In this document: one piece after another, positions 54,531 through 63,454 of the stretch
Layout: each line of letters starts with the position of its first letter
Numbering within the stretch: position 1 is the first letter of the stretch
NCBI RefSeq assembly: GCF_000955975.1
Contig: NZ_JYJF01000021.1
Span: 1 to 64,000 of the forward strand
Reading direction: 5' to 3'
DNA: 64,000 nucleotides
Source of the DNA: Saccharothrix sp. ST-888
GTDB lineage: Bacteria > Actinomycetota > Actinomycetes > Streptomycetales > Streptomycetaceae
The notes under the pieces: generated by a model
The model's input: the letters and a program-made list of their open reading frames with translations, nothing else
Told to the model about the DNA's origin: nothing
Database searches by the model: none
Program-made: the position numbers and the translations under genes

Positions 54531-57500
54531 GTGACTGATGCCCAGAGCACCTCAGCAGGCGCCTATCTGCGCCATCCGCACCTGCACGGCGACCTCGTGA
54601 CCTTCGTGGCCGAGGACGACATCTGGCTCGCGTCGATCGGTGGCGGCCGGGCCTGGCGGCTGACCGCCGATCAGACGCCGGTCAGCCACCCCCGGTTCTC
54701 GCCGGACGGGCGGCACATCGCCTGGACGTCGACCCGCGACGGCGCCCCCGAGATCCATGTCGCCCCCGCCGAGGGCGGTCCCGCCCGCAGACTCACCTAC
54801 TGGGGCAGCGCCCAGACGCTGCTGCGCGGGTGGACCGAGGACGGCCGCCCGGTCGCGATCACCACCGCCGCCCAGGCGACCGTCCGCCGCACCTGGGCGT
54901 TCGCGATCCCGCTGGACGGCGGCGAGCCGGCCCGGCTGCCGTACGGGCCGATCGGGGGCCTGTCCTTCGAGCCGGGCGGTGCGCGGGCCCTGCTGGCCAG
55001 CGCCTCCAACCGCGAACCGGCCTGGTGGAAGCGCTACCGGGGCGGCCGGGCGGGCAAGTTGTGGATCGGCGACCGGGAGTTCGACCGGGTGCACGCCGAC
55101 CTGGACGGCAACATCGAGTCCCCGCTCTGGGTGGGCGGCCGGATCGCGTTCCTCTCCGACCACGAGGGCGTCGGGCAGCTGTACTCCAGCCTGCCGGACG
55201 GCACCGACCTGCGACGGCACAGCGACGGGGAGTTCTACGCCCGCAACGCCGCCACGGACGGCACCCGGATCGTCTGGCACAGCGCCGGCGACGTGTGGAT
55301 CCTGGACGGCCTGGACGGATCCGCGCCGCGCCGTCTGGAGATCGTGCTGGCCGGTCCGCGCACCGGCCGCGCCCCGCACCCGACCCCGGCCGCCGGCCAG
55401 TTGGAGACCGTCGCCCCCGACCGAACCGGCCGGGCCAGCGCCGTGGTGGTGCGCGGCAGCGTGCACTGGCTGACCCACCGTCAGGGCCCGTCCCGGGTGC
55501 TGGCGGAGACGCCGGGAGCGCGGGCCAGGCTGGCCTGCGTCGTGCCCGGCACGGACGGTGCGCAGGGCGCGCTCTGGGTCACCGACGCCGAGGGGGACGA
55601 CGCACTGGAGTACGCCCCCGCCGTGCTGGGCGCCGAACGCCGTCGGCTGGCGTCCGGAGCGCTCGGCCGGGTCCGTGACCTGGCGCTCTCCCCGGACGGA
55701 CGGCAGGCCGCGGTCGCCGCGCACGACGGCCGGGTGCTGCTGGTCACGCTGGCCGACGGCGCCGTCCACGAGCTGGCCCGCAGCGAGCAGGGCGAGGTCA
55801 GCGACCTGGCCTTCGCCCCGGACTCGCGCTGGCTGACCTGGTCCCAGCCGGTCGTCGACACCGGCTCGCTGCGGCAGATCATGCTGGCGGACCTGACGGA
55901 CCGTACGGTCAGCGAGGCCACCCAGCCGCGCTTCATCGACTACTCGCCGGTCTTCACGGCGGACGGCAGGTACCTGGTCTTCCTCTCGGTGCGCAACTTC
56001 GACCCGGTCTACGACGCGCACATCTTCGACCTGTCCTTCCCGACCGGCACCCGGCCGTTCCTGATCACGCTGGCCGCGGACACCCCCTCGCCCTTCGGCC
56101 CGCAGCGCGCCGGCCGGCCGCTCGGCGGCGAGGAGGAGCCCGAGGCGGCCAGGAAGGACGGCTTGGCGGAGGGCGCCGAGCCGGCCCCGGTCACCCGGGT
56201 CGACCTGGAGGGCATCGCCGACCGGATCGTCCCCTTCCCGGTCGAGGGCGGGAGCTTCGGCAGCCTGCGGGCCGCCAAGGACGGCGTGCTCTGGACCAGG
56301 CAGCCGCTGCTCGGCAGCCTCGGCGACAATGCCGCCTCGCTGGAGGACGTGCAGCCGCGCGCGGCGCTGGAGCGCTTCGACTTCAAGAAGCTGCGCACCG
56401 AGCTGCTGGTGGCCGAGGTGGACGGCTTCACCGTGAGCGGCGACGGCACCCGGGCCGCCGTGCTCGACCGGGGCGGCCTGCGGATCGTGCCGGCCGACCG
56501 GAAGGCCGGTGAGGACGAGGACCTCGCGGTCGACCTCGACCGGGTCCGGGTCACCGTGGACCCGGCCGCCGAGTGGCGTCAGATGTTCGACGAGAACGGC
56601 CGGCTGATGCGCGACAACTACTGGCGCGCGGACCTGGGCGGCCACGACTGGGCCGGGACGCTGGAGCGCTACCGGCCGCTGGTCGACCGCTGTGGTTCGC
56701 ACGACGACCTGGTCGACCTGCTCTGGGAGACGGTCGGCGAACTCGGCACCTCGCACGCGTACGTGATGCCGAACGGGCGGGGCGCCCACGACGCCCACCG
56801 GCAGGGGCTGCTCGGCGCGGACCTGGTCAAGGACGGCGAGCTGTGGCGGGTCGAGCGGATCCTGCCCGGCGAGTCCTCGGACCCGCGGGCCCGGTCCCCG
56901 CTGGCCGCGCCCGGCGCCGCCGTCCGGCCCGGGGACGCGGTGCTGGCCGTCAACGGCCGTCCGGTGGACCCGGCCACCGGCCCCGCCCCGCTGCTCGCGG
57001 GCACCGCGGGGCAGCCGGTCGAGCTCACCGTCGCCGGGAAGGACGGGTTCGAGCGCCACCCGGTGGTGGTCCCGCTGGCCGACGACGAGCCGCTGCGCTA
57101 CCACGACTGGGTGGCCGACCGGCGGGCCGCGGTCCGGGAGCTCTCGGCCGGCCGGCTCGGCTACCTGCACATCCCGGACATGCAGAGCAACGGCTGGGCC
57201 CAGATCCACCGCGACCTGAAGGTCGAACTGGCCAAGGAGGGCGTGATCGTCGACATCCGGGAGAACCGGGGCGGCCACACCTCCCAGCTGATCATCGAGA
57301 AGCTCAACCGGAGGATCGTCGGCTGGGACCTCACCCGCGACGTCGCCGGGGGCATCTCCTACCCGAGGGACGCGCCGCGCGGTCCGGTGGTGGCGCTGGC
57401 CAACGAGATGTCCGGCTCGGACGGCGACATCGTCAACGCGGCGATCCAGGCGCTCGGGATCGGCCCGGTGGTCGGCACCCGCACCTGGGGCGGCGTGATC

Positions 57501-57746
57501 GGCATCGACAGCAAGTACCACCTGGTGGACGGCACCCTTGTGACCCAGCCCAAGTACTCCTTCTGGCTGGAGGGCTACGGCTGGGGCGTGGAGAACCACG
57601 GGGTGGACCCGGACGTCGAGGTGCCGATGCCGCCGCACGCCTGGGCTGCCGGCGAGGACCCGCAGCTCGCCGAGGGCGTCCGCCTCGCGCTCGCGGAGCT
57701 GGCCGGGAACCCGGCCCGTACGGCGCCGGAGCTCCCGGAGCTGTAG
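54531..57746 (+). CDS. Tricorn protease (S41 family)
   Basis: A large cytoplasmic peptidase acting on oligopeptides released by the proteasome. The 1071-residue product has N-terminal beta-propeller repeats (about 10-300 with SPDGRHIAW; about 310-660 with LSPDGRQAAVAAHDG, FAPDSRWLTWS). A C-terminal peptidase follows, with a tricorn C1 region (VDRCGSHDDLVDLLWETVGELGTSHAY, H742), a PDZ domain (about 770-860) and the S41 core with S963-D in NEMSGSDGD. H742 and S963 correspond to the catalytic His and Ser of Thermoplasma tricorn. Streptomycetes have proteasomes, so the pathway is plausible. Monocistronic, leaderless, with a strong terminator. Confidence 0.93.
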   Translation: MTDAQSTSAGAYLRHPHLHGDLVTFVAEDDIWLASIGGGRAWRLTADQTPVSHPRFSPDGRHIAWTSTRDGAPEIHVAPAEGGPARRLTYWGSAQTLLRGWTEDGRPVAITTAAQATVRRTWAFAIPLDGGEPARLPYGPIGGLSFEPGGARALLASASNREPAWWKRYRGGRAGKLWIGDREFDRVHADLDGNIESPLWVGGRIAFLSDHEGVGQLYSSLPDGTDLRRHSDGEFYARNAATDGTRIVWHSAGDVWILDGLDGSAPRRLEIVLAGPRTGRAPHPTPAAGQLETVAPDRTGRASAVVVRGSVHWLTHRQGPSRVLAETPGARARLACVVPGTDGAQGALWVTDAEGDDALEYAPAVLGAERRRLASGALGRVRDLALSPDGRQAAVAAHDGRVLLVTLADGAVHELARSEQGEVSDLAFAPDSRWLTWSQPVVDTGSLRQIMLADLTDRTVSEATQPRFIDYSPVFTADGRYLVFLSVRNFDPVYDAHIFDLSFPTGTRPFLITLAADTPSPFGPQRAGRPLGGEEEPEAARKDGLAEGAEPAPVTRVDLEGIADRIVPFPVEGGSFGSLRAAKDGVLWTRQPLLGSLGDNAASLEDVQPRAALERFDFKKLRTELLVAEVDGFTVSGDGTRAAVLDRGGLRIVPADRKAGEDEDLAVDLDRVRVTVDPAAEWRQMFDENGRLMRDNYWRADLGGHDWAGTLERYRPLVDRCGSHDDLVDLLWETVGELGTSHAYVMPNGRGAHDAHRQGLLGADLVKDGELWRVERILPGESSDPRARSPLAAPGAAVRPGDAVLAVNGRPVDPATGPAPLLAGTAGQPVELTVAGKDGFERHPVVVPLADDEPLRYHDWVADRRAAVRELSAGRLGYLHIPDMQSNGWAQIHRDLKVELAKEGVIVDIRENRGGHTSQLIIEKLNRRIVGWDLTRDVAGGISYPRDAPRGPVVALANEMSGSDGDIVNAAIQALGIGPVVGTRTWGGVIGIDSKYHLVDGTLVTQPKYSFWLEGYGWGVENHGVDPDVEVPMPPHAWAAGEDPQLAEGVRLALAELAGNPARTAPELPEL

Positions 57747-57790
57747 CCCCGCCCGGCCGGCCTCGGCCGCCGGGGCAGCCCGGGGCCCCG

Positions 57791-57823
57791 GGGCGCCGCA
57801 CGGTCGCCGTCCGTGCGGCGCCC
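57791..57823 (+). terminator. Tricorn gene terminator
   Basis: A perfect 13-bp stem GGGCGCCGCACGG with its complement and a 7-nt loop, 44 nt after the stop. Confidence 0.8.
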
Positions 57824-57832
57824 GCCCTGGGC

Positions 57833-57838
57833 TAGGCT
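57833..57838 (+). promoter_or_regulatory. -10 element of the HIT-rnz operon
   Basis: TAGGCT about 50 nt before the HIT start, with GAGGAGAG (57876-57883) as ribosome binding site. Confidence 0.4.
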
Positions 57839-57888
57839 GCGGGCGGTAGTGATGACCGATCAGCGAAGACCAGCTTGAGGAGAGCGAG

Positions 57889-58248
57889 ATGGCCGGCGAG
57901 CCGCAGTCCGACTGCCTGTTCTGCAAGATCGTGGCGGGCGAGATCCCGGCGACCGTGGTCCGGGAGACCGAGCGCACCCTCGCCTTCCGGGACATCAGCC
58001 CCAAGGCCCCCAGCCACGTCCTGGTCATCCCCAAGGTGCACTACCCGAACGCCGCCGCGCTGGCCGCCGCCGAGTCGGAGATCACGGCCGAGCTGCTCGT
58101 CGAGGCCGGCGAGGTCGCGGCGGACGAGAAGATCGTCGAGTCCGGCTACCGGCTGATCTTCAACACCGGCGCGGGCGCGGGCCAGACCATCTTCCACGCC
58201 CATGTCCACGTCCTCGGTGGCAGGCCGATGAACGAGAACATGGTCTGA
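57889..58248 (+). CDS. HIT family nucleotide-binding protein
   Basis: A 119-residue histidine-triad protein (HINT branch) hydrolysing adenylyl phosphoramidates or similar. It carries [12 protein letters not shown] with two Cys that, with histidines, may bind zinc, [18 protein letters not shown], and the triad H103-A-H105-V-H107. The length is that of HINT proteins. It is followed after 4 nt by the RNase Z gene, so the two are co-transcribed. Confidence 0.95.
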   Translation: MAGEPQSDCLFCKIVAGEIPATVVRETERTLAFRDISPKAPSHVLVIPKVHYPNAAALAAAESEITAELLVEAGEVAADEKIVESGYRLIFNTGAGAGQTIFHAHVHVLGGRPMNENMV

Positions 58249-58252
58249 CACC

Positions 58253-59170
58253 GTGTCGCAGCGCGAACTCGTCGTCCTCGGCACCGCCAGCCAGGTGCCC
58301 ACCCGGCACCGCAACCACAACGGCTACCTGCTCCGCTGGGACGGCGAGGGCCTGCTGTTCGACCCGGGCGAGGGCACCCAGCGGCAGATGCTGCACGCCG
58401 GGGTCTCGGCCACCCAGATCACCCGCATCGGGGTGACCCACTTCCACGGCGACCACTGCCTGGGCCTCGCCGGGGTGATCCAGCGGATCAACCTGGACCG
58501 CGTCCCGCACCCGGTGGACGCCTACTACCCGGCAAGCGGCCAGGTCTACTTCGAGCGGCTGCGGCACTCCACCGCGTACTACGAGACCGCCGAGCTGCGC
58601 CCGCGCCCGATCGGCGGGCCCGGGCCGCTGGACGCCCCCGGTGCCCCCTTCGCACTGGAGGCCCGGCGGCTCTCGCACCCCGTGGAGTCCTTCGGCTACC
58701 GCCTCACCGAGCCCGATGGCAGCCGGATGCTGCCCGAACGGCTGGCCGCACTCGGCATCCACGGCCCCGCCGTCGGCCGCCTCCAGCGCGAGGGCGCGAT
58801 CGAACTGGACGGCCGCGCGGTCACCCTGGCCGAGGTCAGTGAGCCGCGGCCGGGTCAGCGCTTCGCCTTCGTGATGGACACCCGGCTGTGCGACGGGGTG
58901 TACGAACTGGCCGAGCGCGCCGACCTGCTGGTGATCGAGGCGACCTTCCTGGACGCCGACGCCCACCTCGCCGAGGAGCACGGCCACCTCACCGCCGCCC
59001 AGGCCGCCAGGGTCGCCGCCGAGACGGGCGTACGGACCCTGGTGCTCACCCACTTCTCCCAGCGCTACCCGGACCTCGACGGCCATCTCGCCGAGGCCCG
59101 CAAGTACTTCGACGGGGACCTGGTGATCGCCGAGGACCTCGCGCGCGTCCCGGTGCCGCCGCGTCGGTGA
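58253..59170 (+). CDS. rnz: Ribonuclease Z
   Basis: Zinc-dependent endonuclease trimming the 3' ends of tRNA precursors; relevant here because the three tRNA-Ala genes lack an encoded CCA. The 305-residue metallo-beta-lactamase-fold protein has [10 protein letters not shown] (H63, H65, D67, H68), [38 protein letters not shown] and the final [11 protein letters not shown] 58253 follows the HIT stop by 4 nt without its own Shine-Dalgarno, suggesting coupling. A 19-bp stretch at its 3' end is imperfectly repeated just after the stop. Confidence 0.95.
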   Translation: MSQRELVVLGTASQVPTRHRNHNGYLLRWDGEGLLFDPGEGTQRQMLHAGVSATQITRIGVTHFHGDHCLGLAGVIQRINLDRVPHPVDAYYPASGQVYFERLRHSTAYYETAELRPRPIGGPGPLDAPGAPFALEARRLSHPVESFGYRLTEPDGSRMLPERLAALGIHGPAVGRLQREGAIELDGRAVTLAEVSEPRPGQRFAFVMDTRLCDGVYELAERADLLVIEATFLDADAHLAEEHGHLTAAQAARVAAETGVRTLVLTHFSQRYPDLDGHLAEARKYFDGDLVIAEDLARVPVPPRR

Positions 59171-59199
59171 GTCGGAAAACCGCGTCGGCGAGTCGAAAA
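59161..59199 (+). repeat. Imperfect tandem repeat across the rnz stop
   Basis: Positions 59161-59179 (GCGTCGGTGAGTCGGAAAA) are nearly repeated at 59182-59199 (GCGTCGGCGAGTCGAAAA); the first copy contains the rnz stop codon. Confidence 0.6.
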
Positions 59200-59283
59200 G
59201 CAGTCGCACAACGGGGCGATCTGCCCCAGCATCGAATGCGCCGCCCCAGGTGCCGCGCCACCACGGCGAACACCTGCGCGGCG

Positions 59284-59289
59284 TACCCT
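59284..59289 (+). promoter_or_regulatory. Candidate -10 element of the phoH operon
   Basis: TACCCT about 70 nt before phoH, in the 189-bp gap after rnz. Confidence 0.4.
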
Positions 59290-59359
59290 GGTGACCCGGA
59301 GAGCCCCAGCGGCATCCACGAGACGACGGATGGGATGAGGCAGGCCACAGCGCCGACCC

Positions 59360-60475
59360 ATGAGTGAGATTTCGCAGACCCCCACCAACGGACAGCAGCG
59401 CCCCGGCGCCGCAAGTGCCCGGATCGTGGTCCCTGAGCGACACCCGATGGTCACCCTCCTCGGTGCCTCCGACTCCCTCCTGCGGGTGATCGAGCAGGGC
59501 TTTCCCACCGCCGACATCCATGTGCGCGGCAACGAGGTGACCGCGACCGGCGACCGTGCCGAGGTCGACCTGGTCCAGCAGCTGTTCAACGAGATGATGC
59601 TGGTGCTGCGCACCGGCCAACCCCTGACGGAGGACGCCGTGGAGCGCTCCATCGCCATGCTCAGGAGCGCCGCCGAGGACCCGGCCCACCCGGCCCCGTC
59701 GGAGGTGTTCACGGCGAACATCCTGTCCAACCGGGGCCGCACCATCCGCCCCAAGACCCTCAACCAGCAGCGCTACGTCGACGCGATCGACAAGCACACC
59801 ATCGTCTTCGGCCTCGGCCCCGCCGGTACCGGAAAGACCTACCTCGCCATGGCCAAGGCCGTGCAGGCCCTGCAGGCCAAGGACGTCAACCGGATCATCC
59901 TGACCCGCCCCGCAGTCGAGGCGGGCGAGCGGCTGGGCTTCCTGCCGGGCACCCTGTACGAGAAGATCGACCCCTACCTGCGCCCGCTCTACGACGCGTT
60001 GCACGACATGATGGACCCCGACTCCATCCCGCGGCTGATGGCGGCCGGGACCATCGAGGTCGCGCCGCTCGCCTACATGCGCGGCCGCACCCTCAACGAC
60101 GCCTTCATCATCCTGGACGAGGCCCAGAACACCTCGCCCGAGCAGATGAAGATGTTCCTCACCCGCCTGGGCTTCAACTCCCGGGTGGTGGTCACCGGCG
60201 ACACCAGCCAGATCGACCTCCCGGGCGGCACCAGGAGCGGCCTCAAGGTCGTCCAGGAGATCCTGGCGGACGTGCCCGACATCCACTTCTCCGTCCTCAC
60301 CAGCACCGACGTGGTCCGCCACAAGCTGGTCGGCCGGATCGTGGACGCGTACGAACGCTGGGACGCCCAACAGGAGACCGACACGGCACTTCCGCCCCGC
60401 AAGCCCGTCCAGCGGCGTACCGGCAAGGCCGGTACCGGCCGCGCCCCCCGACAGTCCCATCGCACCGAAAGCTGA
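59360..60475 (+). CDS. phoH: PhoH-like ATPase
   Basis: A 371-residue cytoplasmic P-loop ATPase (PhoH/YbeZ type) linked to RNA metabolism. It has an N-terminal KH-like region ([27 protein letters not shown]), Walker A GPAGTGKT (153-160), [15 protein letters not shown], Walker [23 protein letters not shown] and the arginine region [13 protein letters not shown]. The C-terminal 35 residues are basic and probably disordered. ybeY follows after 14 nt; PhoH and YbeY act together in rRNA maturation and ribosome quality control in E. coli. Confidence 0.95.
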   Translation: MSEISQTPTNGQQRPGAASARIVVPERHPMVTLLGASDSLLRVIEQGFPTADIHVRGNEVTATGDRAEVDLVQQLFNEMMLVLRTGQPLTEDAVERSIAMLRSAAEDPAHPAPSEVFTANILSNRGRTIRPKTLNQQRYVDAIDKHTIVFGLGPAGTGKTYLAMAKAVQALQAKDVNRIILTRPAVEAGERLGFLPGTLYEKIDPYLRPLYDALHDMMDPDSIPRLMAAGTIEVAPLAYMRGRTLNDAFIILDEAQNTSPEQMKMFLTRLGFNSRVVVTGDTSQIDLPGGTRSGLKVVQEILADVPDIHFSVLTSTDVVRHKLVGRIVDAYERWDAQQETDTALPPRKPVQRRTGKAGTGRAPRQSHRTES

Positions 60476-60489
60476 GTACCAAGCCCTCC

Positions 60490-60984
60490 ATGTCGATCGA
60501 CATCGCCAACGAGTCCGGCTGGGACGTCGATGAGGAGTCCATCCTCGACGTCGCCCGATTCGCCCTCGACAAGATGCGGATCCACCCGCAGGCCGAACTC
60601 TCCGTCATCCTGGTGGACGGCGCCGCCATGGAGGAGCTGCACATCCAGTGGATGGACCTGCCCGGTCCCACCGATGTGATGTCCTTCCCGATGGACGAGC
60701 TGCGCCCCGGCAAGGAGGGCGAGGAGCTGCCGCAGGGCCTGCTCGGTGACATCGTGCTCTGCCCCGAGGTCGCCGAGAAGCAGGGCCTGGCGGCCCCCTC
60801 CAAGCACTCCATGGACGAGGAGCTCCAGCTGCTCACCGTCCACGGGGTGCTGCACGTGCTCGGGTACGACCACGAGGAGCCGGACGAGGAGCGCGAGATG
60901 TTCGCGCTGCAGAAGCGGATCCTGGACGACTGGCGGTCCGGCCGCGGTCTCTCGGGGCTCTCCCCGGCACCGACCACCCACTGA
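60490..60984 (+). CDS. ybeY: Endoribonuclease YbeY
   Basis: Zinc-dependent RNase for 16S rRNA 3' maturation and ribosome quality control. The 164-residue product has the zinc motif H118-G-V-L-H122-V-L-G-Y-D-H128, plus [11 protein letters not shown] and [10 protein letters not shown]. It is in the phoH-ybeY-CNNM gene order found across bacteria; the next start lies 13 nt downstream. Confidence 0.96.
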   Translation: MSIDIANESGWDVDEESILDVARFALDKMRIHPQAELSVILVDGAAMEELHIQWMDLPGPTDVMSFPMDELRPGKEGEELPQGLLGDIVLCPEVAEKQGLAAPSKHSMDEELQLLTVHGVLHVLGYDHEEPDEEREMFALQKRILDDWRSGRGLSGLSPAPTTH

Positions 60985-60997
60985 GGGCCGGCCCGCT

Positions 60998-62320
60998 GTG
61001 AGTGGTGAGAGTACGAGCTTCCTGTTCGGCGCGCTGGCCCTGGTCGTCCTCGGCTGGCTGGCGGCCTGCGCGGAGGCCGGGATCTCCCGGATCTCCCGGT
61101 TCCGTGCGGAGGAGGCGGTCCGGGCCGGGCGGCGCGGCGCCGCCCGGCTGCTGACCCTGGCGAAGGACCCGATCCGCTACCTCAACCTGGCCACCCTGAT
61201 CCGGGTGGCCAGCGAGATGGCGGCGGCGGTCCTGGTCACCGTGGTCTGTGTCCGGAACCTGCAGGAGACCTGGCAGGCGGTGCTGCTGGCGTTCGGCGTG
61301 ATGGTGCTGGTCTCCTTCGTGGCGGTCGGCGTCTCGCCGCGCACCATCGGCCGCCAGCACCCGCTGACCACGGCCACCGCCTCGTCCTTCGTGCTGCTGC
61401 CGCTGGCCGGGATCCTCGGCCCGATTCCCCGGCTGCTGATCCTGCTCGGCAACGCGCTGACCCCCGGCAAGGGGTACAAGGAGGGGCCGTTCGCCTCCGA
61501 GGCCGAGCTGCGTGCGCTGGTCGACCTGGCCGAGAAGGACGACCTGATCGAGGACGAGGAGCGCCGGATGGTGCACTCGGTCTTCGAGCTGGGCGACACC
61601 ATCGTCCGCGAGGTGATGGTGCCGCGTACCGACCTGGTGATGATCGAGCGCCACAAGACGGTCCGTCAGGCGCTCACCCTGGCACTGCGCTCCGGCTTCT
61701 CCCGGATCCCGGTGGTCGGCGACAACGAGGACGACGTGGTCGGCATCGTCTACCTCAAGGACCTGGTCCGGCGCACCCACATCAACCGGGAGTCGGAGTC
61801 CGAGCCGGTCGGCAGCGTGCTGCGCCCGGCGGTCTTCGTCCCGGACTCCAAGCCTGCCGCCGACCTGCTGCGCGAGATGCAGCAGATGCGCTCGCACGTG
61901 GCGATCGTGATCGACGAGTACGGCGGCACGGCCGGACTGGTCACCATCGAGGACATCCTGGAGGAGATCGTCGGTGAGATCACCGACGAGTACGACCGGG
62001 AGATCGCGCCGGTTGAGGACCTCGGCGACGGGTCGTACCGGATCACCGCGCGGCTGCTGGTCGAGGACCTCGGCGAACTGTTCGGGATCGAGCTGGAGGA
62101 CGAGGACGTCGAGACGGTCGGCGGGCTGCTGGCCAAGCACCTCGGACGGGTGCCGATCCCCGGCTCCTCGTGCGAGGTGCCGATGCCGGAGGAGGCGCCG
62201 GCCGAGCTGGCCGCGATCCGGCTGACCGCCGAGAGCTCGGCCGGGCGCCGCAACCGGATCGGTACCGTGGTCGCCACGCCGCTGCGGCCGCAGGAGGTCG
62301 GCGGGGGCGACGGCGAGTAG
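60998..62320 (+). CDS. CNNM/CBS-domain hemolysin-like membrane protein (CorC/HlyC type)
   Basis: A 440-residue protein with a DUF21 (CNNM) membrane domain (about 1-150; VSFVAVGVSPRTIGRQHP, LLPLAGILGPIPRLLILLGNAL), then FASEAELRALVDLAEKDDLIEDEERRMVHSVFELGD, two CBS domains (REVMVPRTDLVMI ... and VLRPAVFVPDSKPAADLLREMQ ... VIDEYGGTAGLVTIEDILEEIVGEI) and a CorC_HlyC C-terminal domain. These proteins are associated with Mg2+ or other cation efflux. GTG 60998 (SGESTSFLF) follows GAGGG, and the gene forms an operon with phoH and ybeY. Confidence 0.93.
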   Translation: MSGESTSFLFGALALVVLGWLAACAEAGISRISRFRAEEAVRAGRRGAARLLTLAKDPIRYLNLATLIRVASEMAAAVLVTVVCVRNLQETWQAVLLAFGVMVLVSFVAVGVSPRTIGRQHPLTTATASSFVLLPLAGILGPIPRLLILLGNALTPGKGYKEGPFASEAELRALVDLAEKDDLIEDEERRMVHSVFELGDTIVREVMVPRTDLVMIERHKTVRQALTLALRSGFSRIPVVGDNEDDVVGIVYLKDLVRRTHINRESESEPVGSVLRPAVFVPDSKPAADLLREMQQMRSHVAIVIDEYGGTAGLVTIEDILEEIVGEITDEYDREIAPVEDLGDGSYRITARLLVEDLGELFGIELEDEDVETVGGLLAKHLGRVPIPGSSCEVPMPEEAPAELAAIRLTAESSAGRRNRIGTVVATPLRPQEVGGGDGE

Positions 62321-62403
62321 CCTCTCCCGCGCCCCGAGCAGCCTCTCCCGCGCCCCGAGCGGCCGCTCCCGCGCCCCGAGCAGCCGCCCCCGGGCCCCGG
62401 AGT
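62320..62403 (+). repeat. 21-bp tandem repeat, four copies
   Basis: Four consecutive 21-bp units of the type GCCTCTCCCGCGCCCCGAGCA, the first two almost identical and the last most diverged, beginning at the last base of the CNNM stop codon. Confidence 0.75.
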
Positions 62404-62462
62404 GCACGGTCGGGACGGTGCACGAGTTGCCGGGGCGGGGGATGGCTCCGACGATGTGAGGC

Positions 62463-62729
62463 ATGACGCACCAATTGCGCGCGGAGTACGGTCCCGAGGG
62501 TCGGTCCGGTGCTATCAGGATGTGGCACGTGGTACGGACCCCCGGCTCCACCGAGGCTCTGTGCGGCCGTGAGCTGGACGCCGACTCGGAGGCGAAGCCG
62601 GAGGAGGCGTGGGGGACCGGGCTGCGCTGCTGCCAGCAGTGCGGTTCGCTCTACCTGCACGAGGTCCCGTTCCACCCCGCCGACTGGCAGCGGTCGTCCG
62701 GCTGGGGCGGGTCGCCGGTCCAGGAGTAG
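62463..62729 (+). CDS. Small cysteine-containing hypothetical protein
   Basis: An 88-residue soluble protein: MWHVVRTPGSTEALCGRELDADSEAKPEE, then GLRCCQQCGSLYLHEVPF. The Cys pattern C...CC-x2-C, with His residues nearby, looks like a small zinc-binding knuckle. Similar short proteins are common in streptomycetes; the function is unknown. ATG 62463 is preceded by a -10-like GACGAT at about 7 nt, so it may be leaderless. Confidence 0.7.
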   Translation: MTHQLRAEYGPEGRSGAIRMWHVVRTPGSTEALCGRELDADSEAKPEEAWGTGLRCCQQCGSLYLHEVPFHPADWQRSSGWGGSPVQE

Positions 62730-62825
62730 CGTGAAGACGGCGCGGACGCCGTCCGCGTGGGGAGGGCCGCCCGGCACCGGGCGGAGCAGAGCAGTGCCGC
62801 CTTGACCCGTGTGGTGGAGGTCACC

Positions 62826-63365
62826 ATGAAACTGCAAGACGAACTGCCCGTCGATCACAAGCTCGCGACGGTCTACCGGATCGGCGCGGGGCTGGGCGGA
62901 GTGTTCCTGCTGATCTTCGGCATCCTGGGGCTGCTGGATCACCCGGGCTTCCTGTCCACCCACGGCAACCGGATCGCCGGGCTGTCGACCAACGGTGCGC
63001 TGAGCATCCTGTCCGTGGTCGTGGGCCTGGTGCTGATCGCCGGGGCGGTGGTCGGAGGCATCTTCGCCTCCAACCTCAACATGATCGTCGGCACGCTGTT
63101 CATGCTGTCCGGTTTCTACGGTCTGACCGTGCTCGGCCGGCCCGACGCCAACATCCTCGACTTCCGGATGTCCAACGTCCTGTTCGCCTTCATCTTCGGG
63201 ATCGCCGTGCTCACCTTCGGGATGTACGGCAGGGTGAGCAGCCATCTGCCGCAGGACAATCCGTACTGGCTCAAGCGCCGGGCCCGGGAGGCGGCCCTGC
63301 CGGGCGGACCGCCGACCCTGATCAAGGTGCTGAAGGCCGGTCCGTCCAACCCGATCGGCCACTGA
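62826..63365 (+). CDS. DUF4383 family membrane protein
   Basis: A 179-residue integral membrane protein with four helices (about 15-35, 55-80, 85-100, 118-135) and loops with NGALSILSVVVGLVLIAGAVVGG and NIVGTLFMLSGFYGLTVLGRPDAN-like sequence typical of DUF4383. The C-terminus is cytoplasmic and basic. ATG 62826 (MKLQDELPVDHKLA) follows GGAGG (62816-62820); a frame extension upstream to 62757 lacks signals. No function is known for the family. Confidence 0.88.
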   Translation: MKLQDELPVDHKLATVYRIGAGLGGVFLLIFGILGLLDHPGFLSTHGNRIAGLSTNGALSILSVVVGLVLIAGAVVGGIFASNLNMIVGTLFMLSGFYGLTVLGRPDANILDFRMSNVLFAFIFGIAVLTFGMYGRVSSHLPQDNPYWLKRRAREAALPGGPPTLIKVLKAGPSNPIGH

Positions 63366-63412
63366 GACTGGCCCCCATGTGCCGGGTCGGTCCGAGCGGG
63401 ACGGGAACGACG

Positions 63413-63442
63413 GTGGCCCGCAGGGAACCCCCTGCGGGCCAC
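63413..63442. terminator. Bidirectional terminator between convergent genes
   Basis: A perfect 13-bp stem GTGGCCCGCAGGG with its complement around loop AACC, 47 nt after the DUF4383 stop and 12 nt beyond the end of the convergent MFS gene. Confidence 0.85.
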
Positions 63443-63454
63443 TGTCGTGTCCGG

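Noticed and set aside
54552..58034. 1160-codon minus-strand ORF opposite the tricorn and HIT genes
   Set aside because: Antisense of two well-supported genes, no start signals, composition typical of a shadow frame.
62320..62403. CRISPR-like array
   Set aside because: The 21-bp units are contiguous, without spacers, and no cas genes are present.
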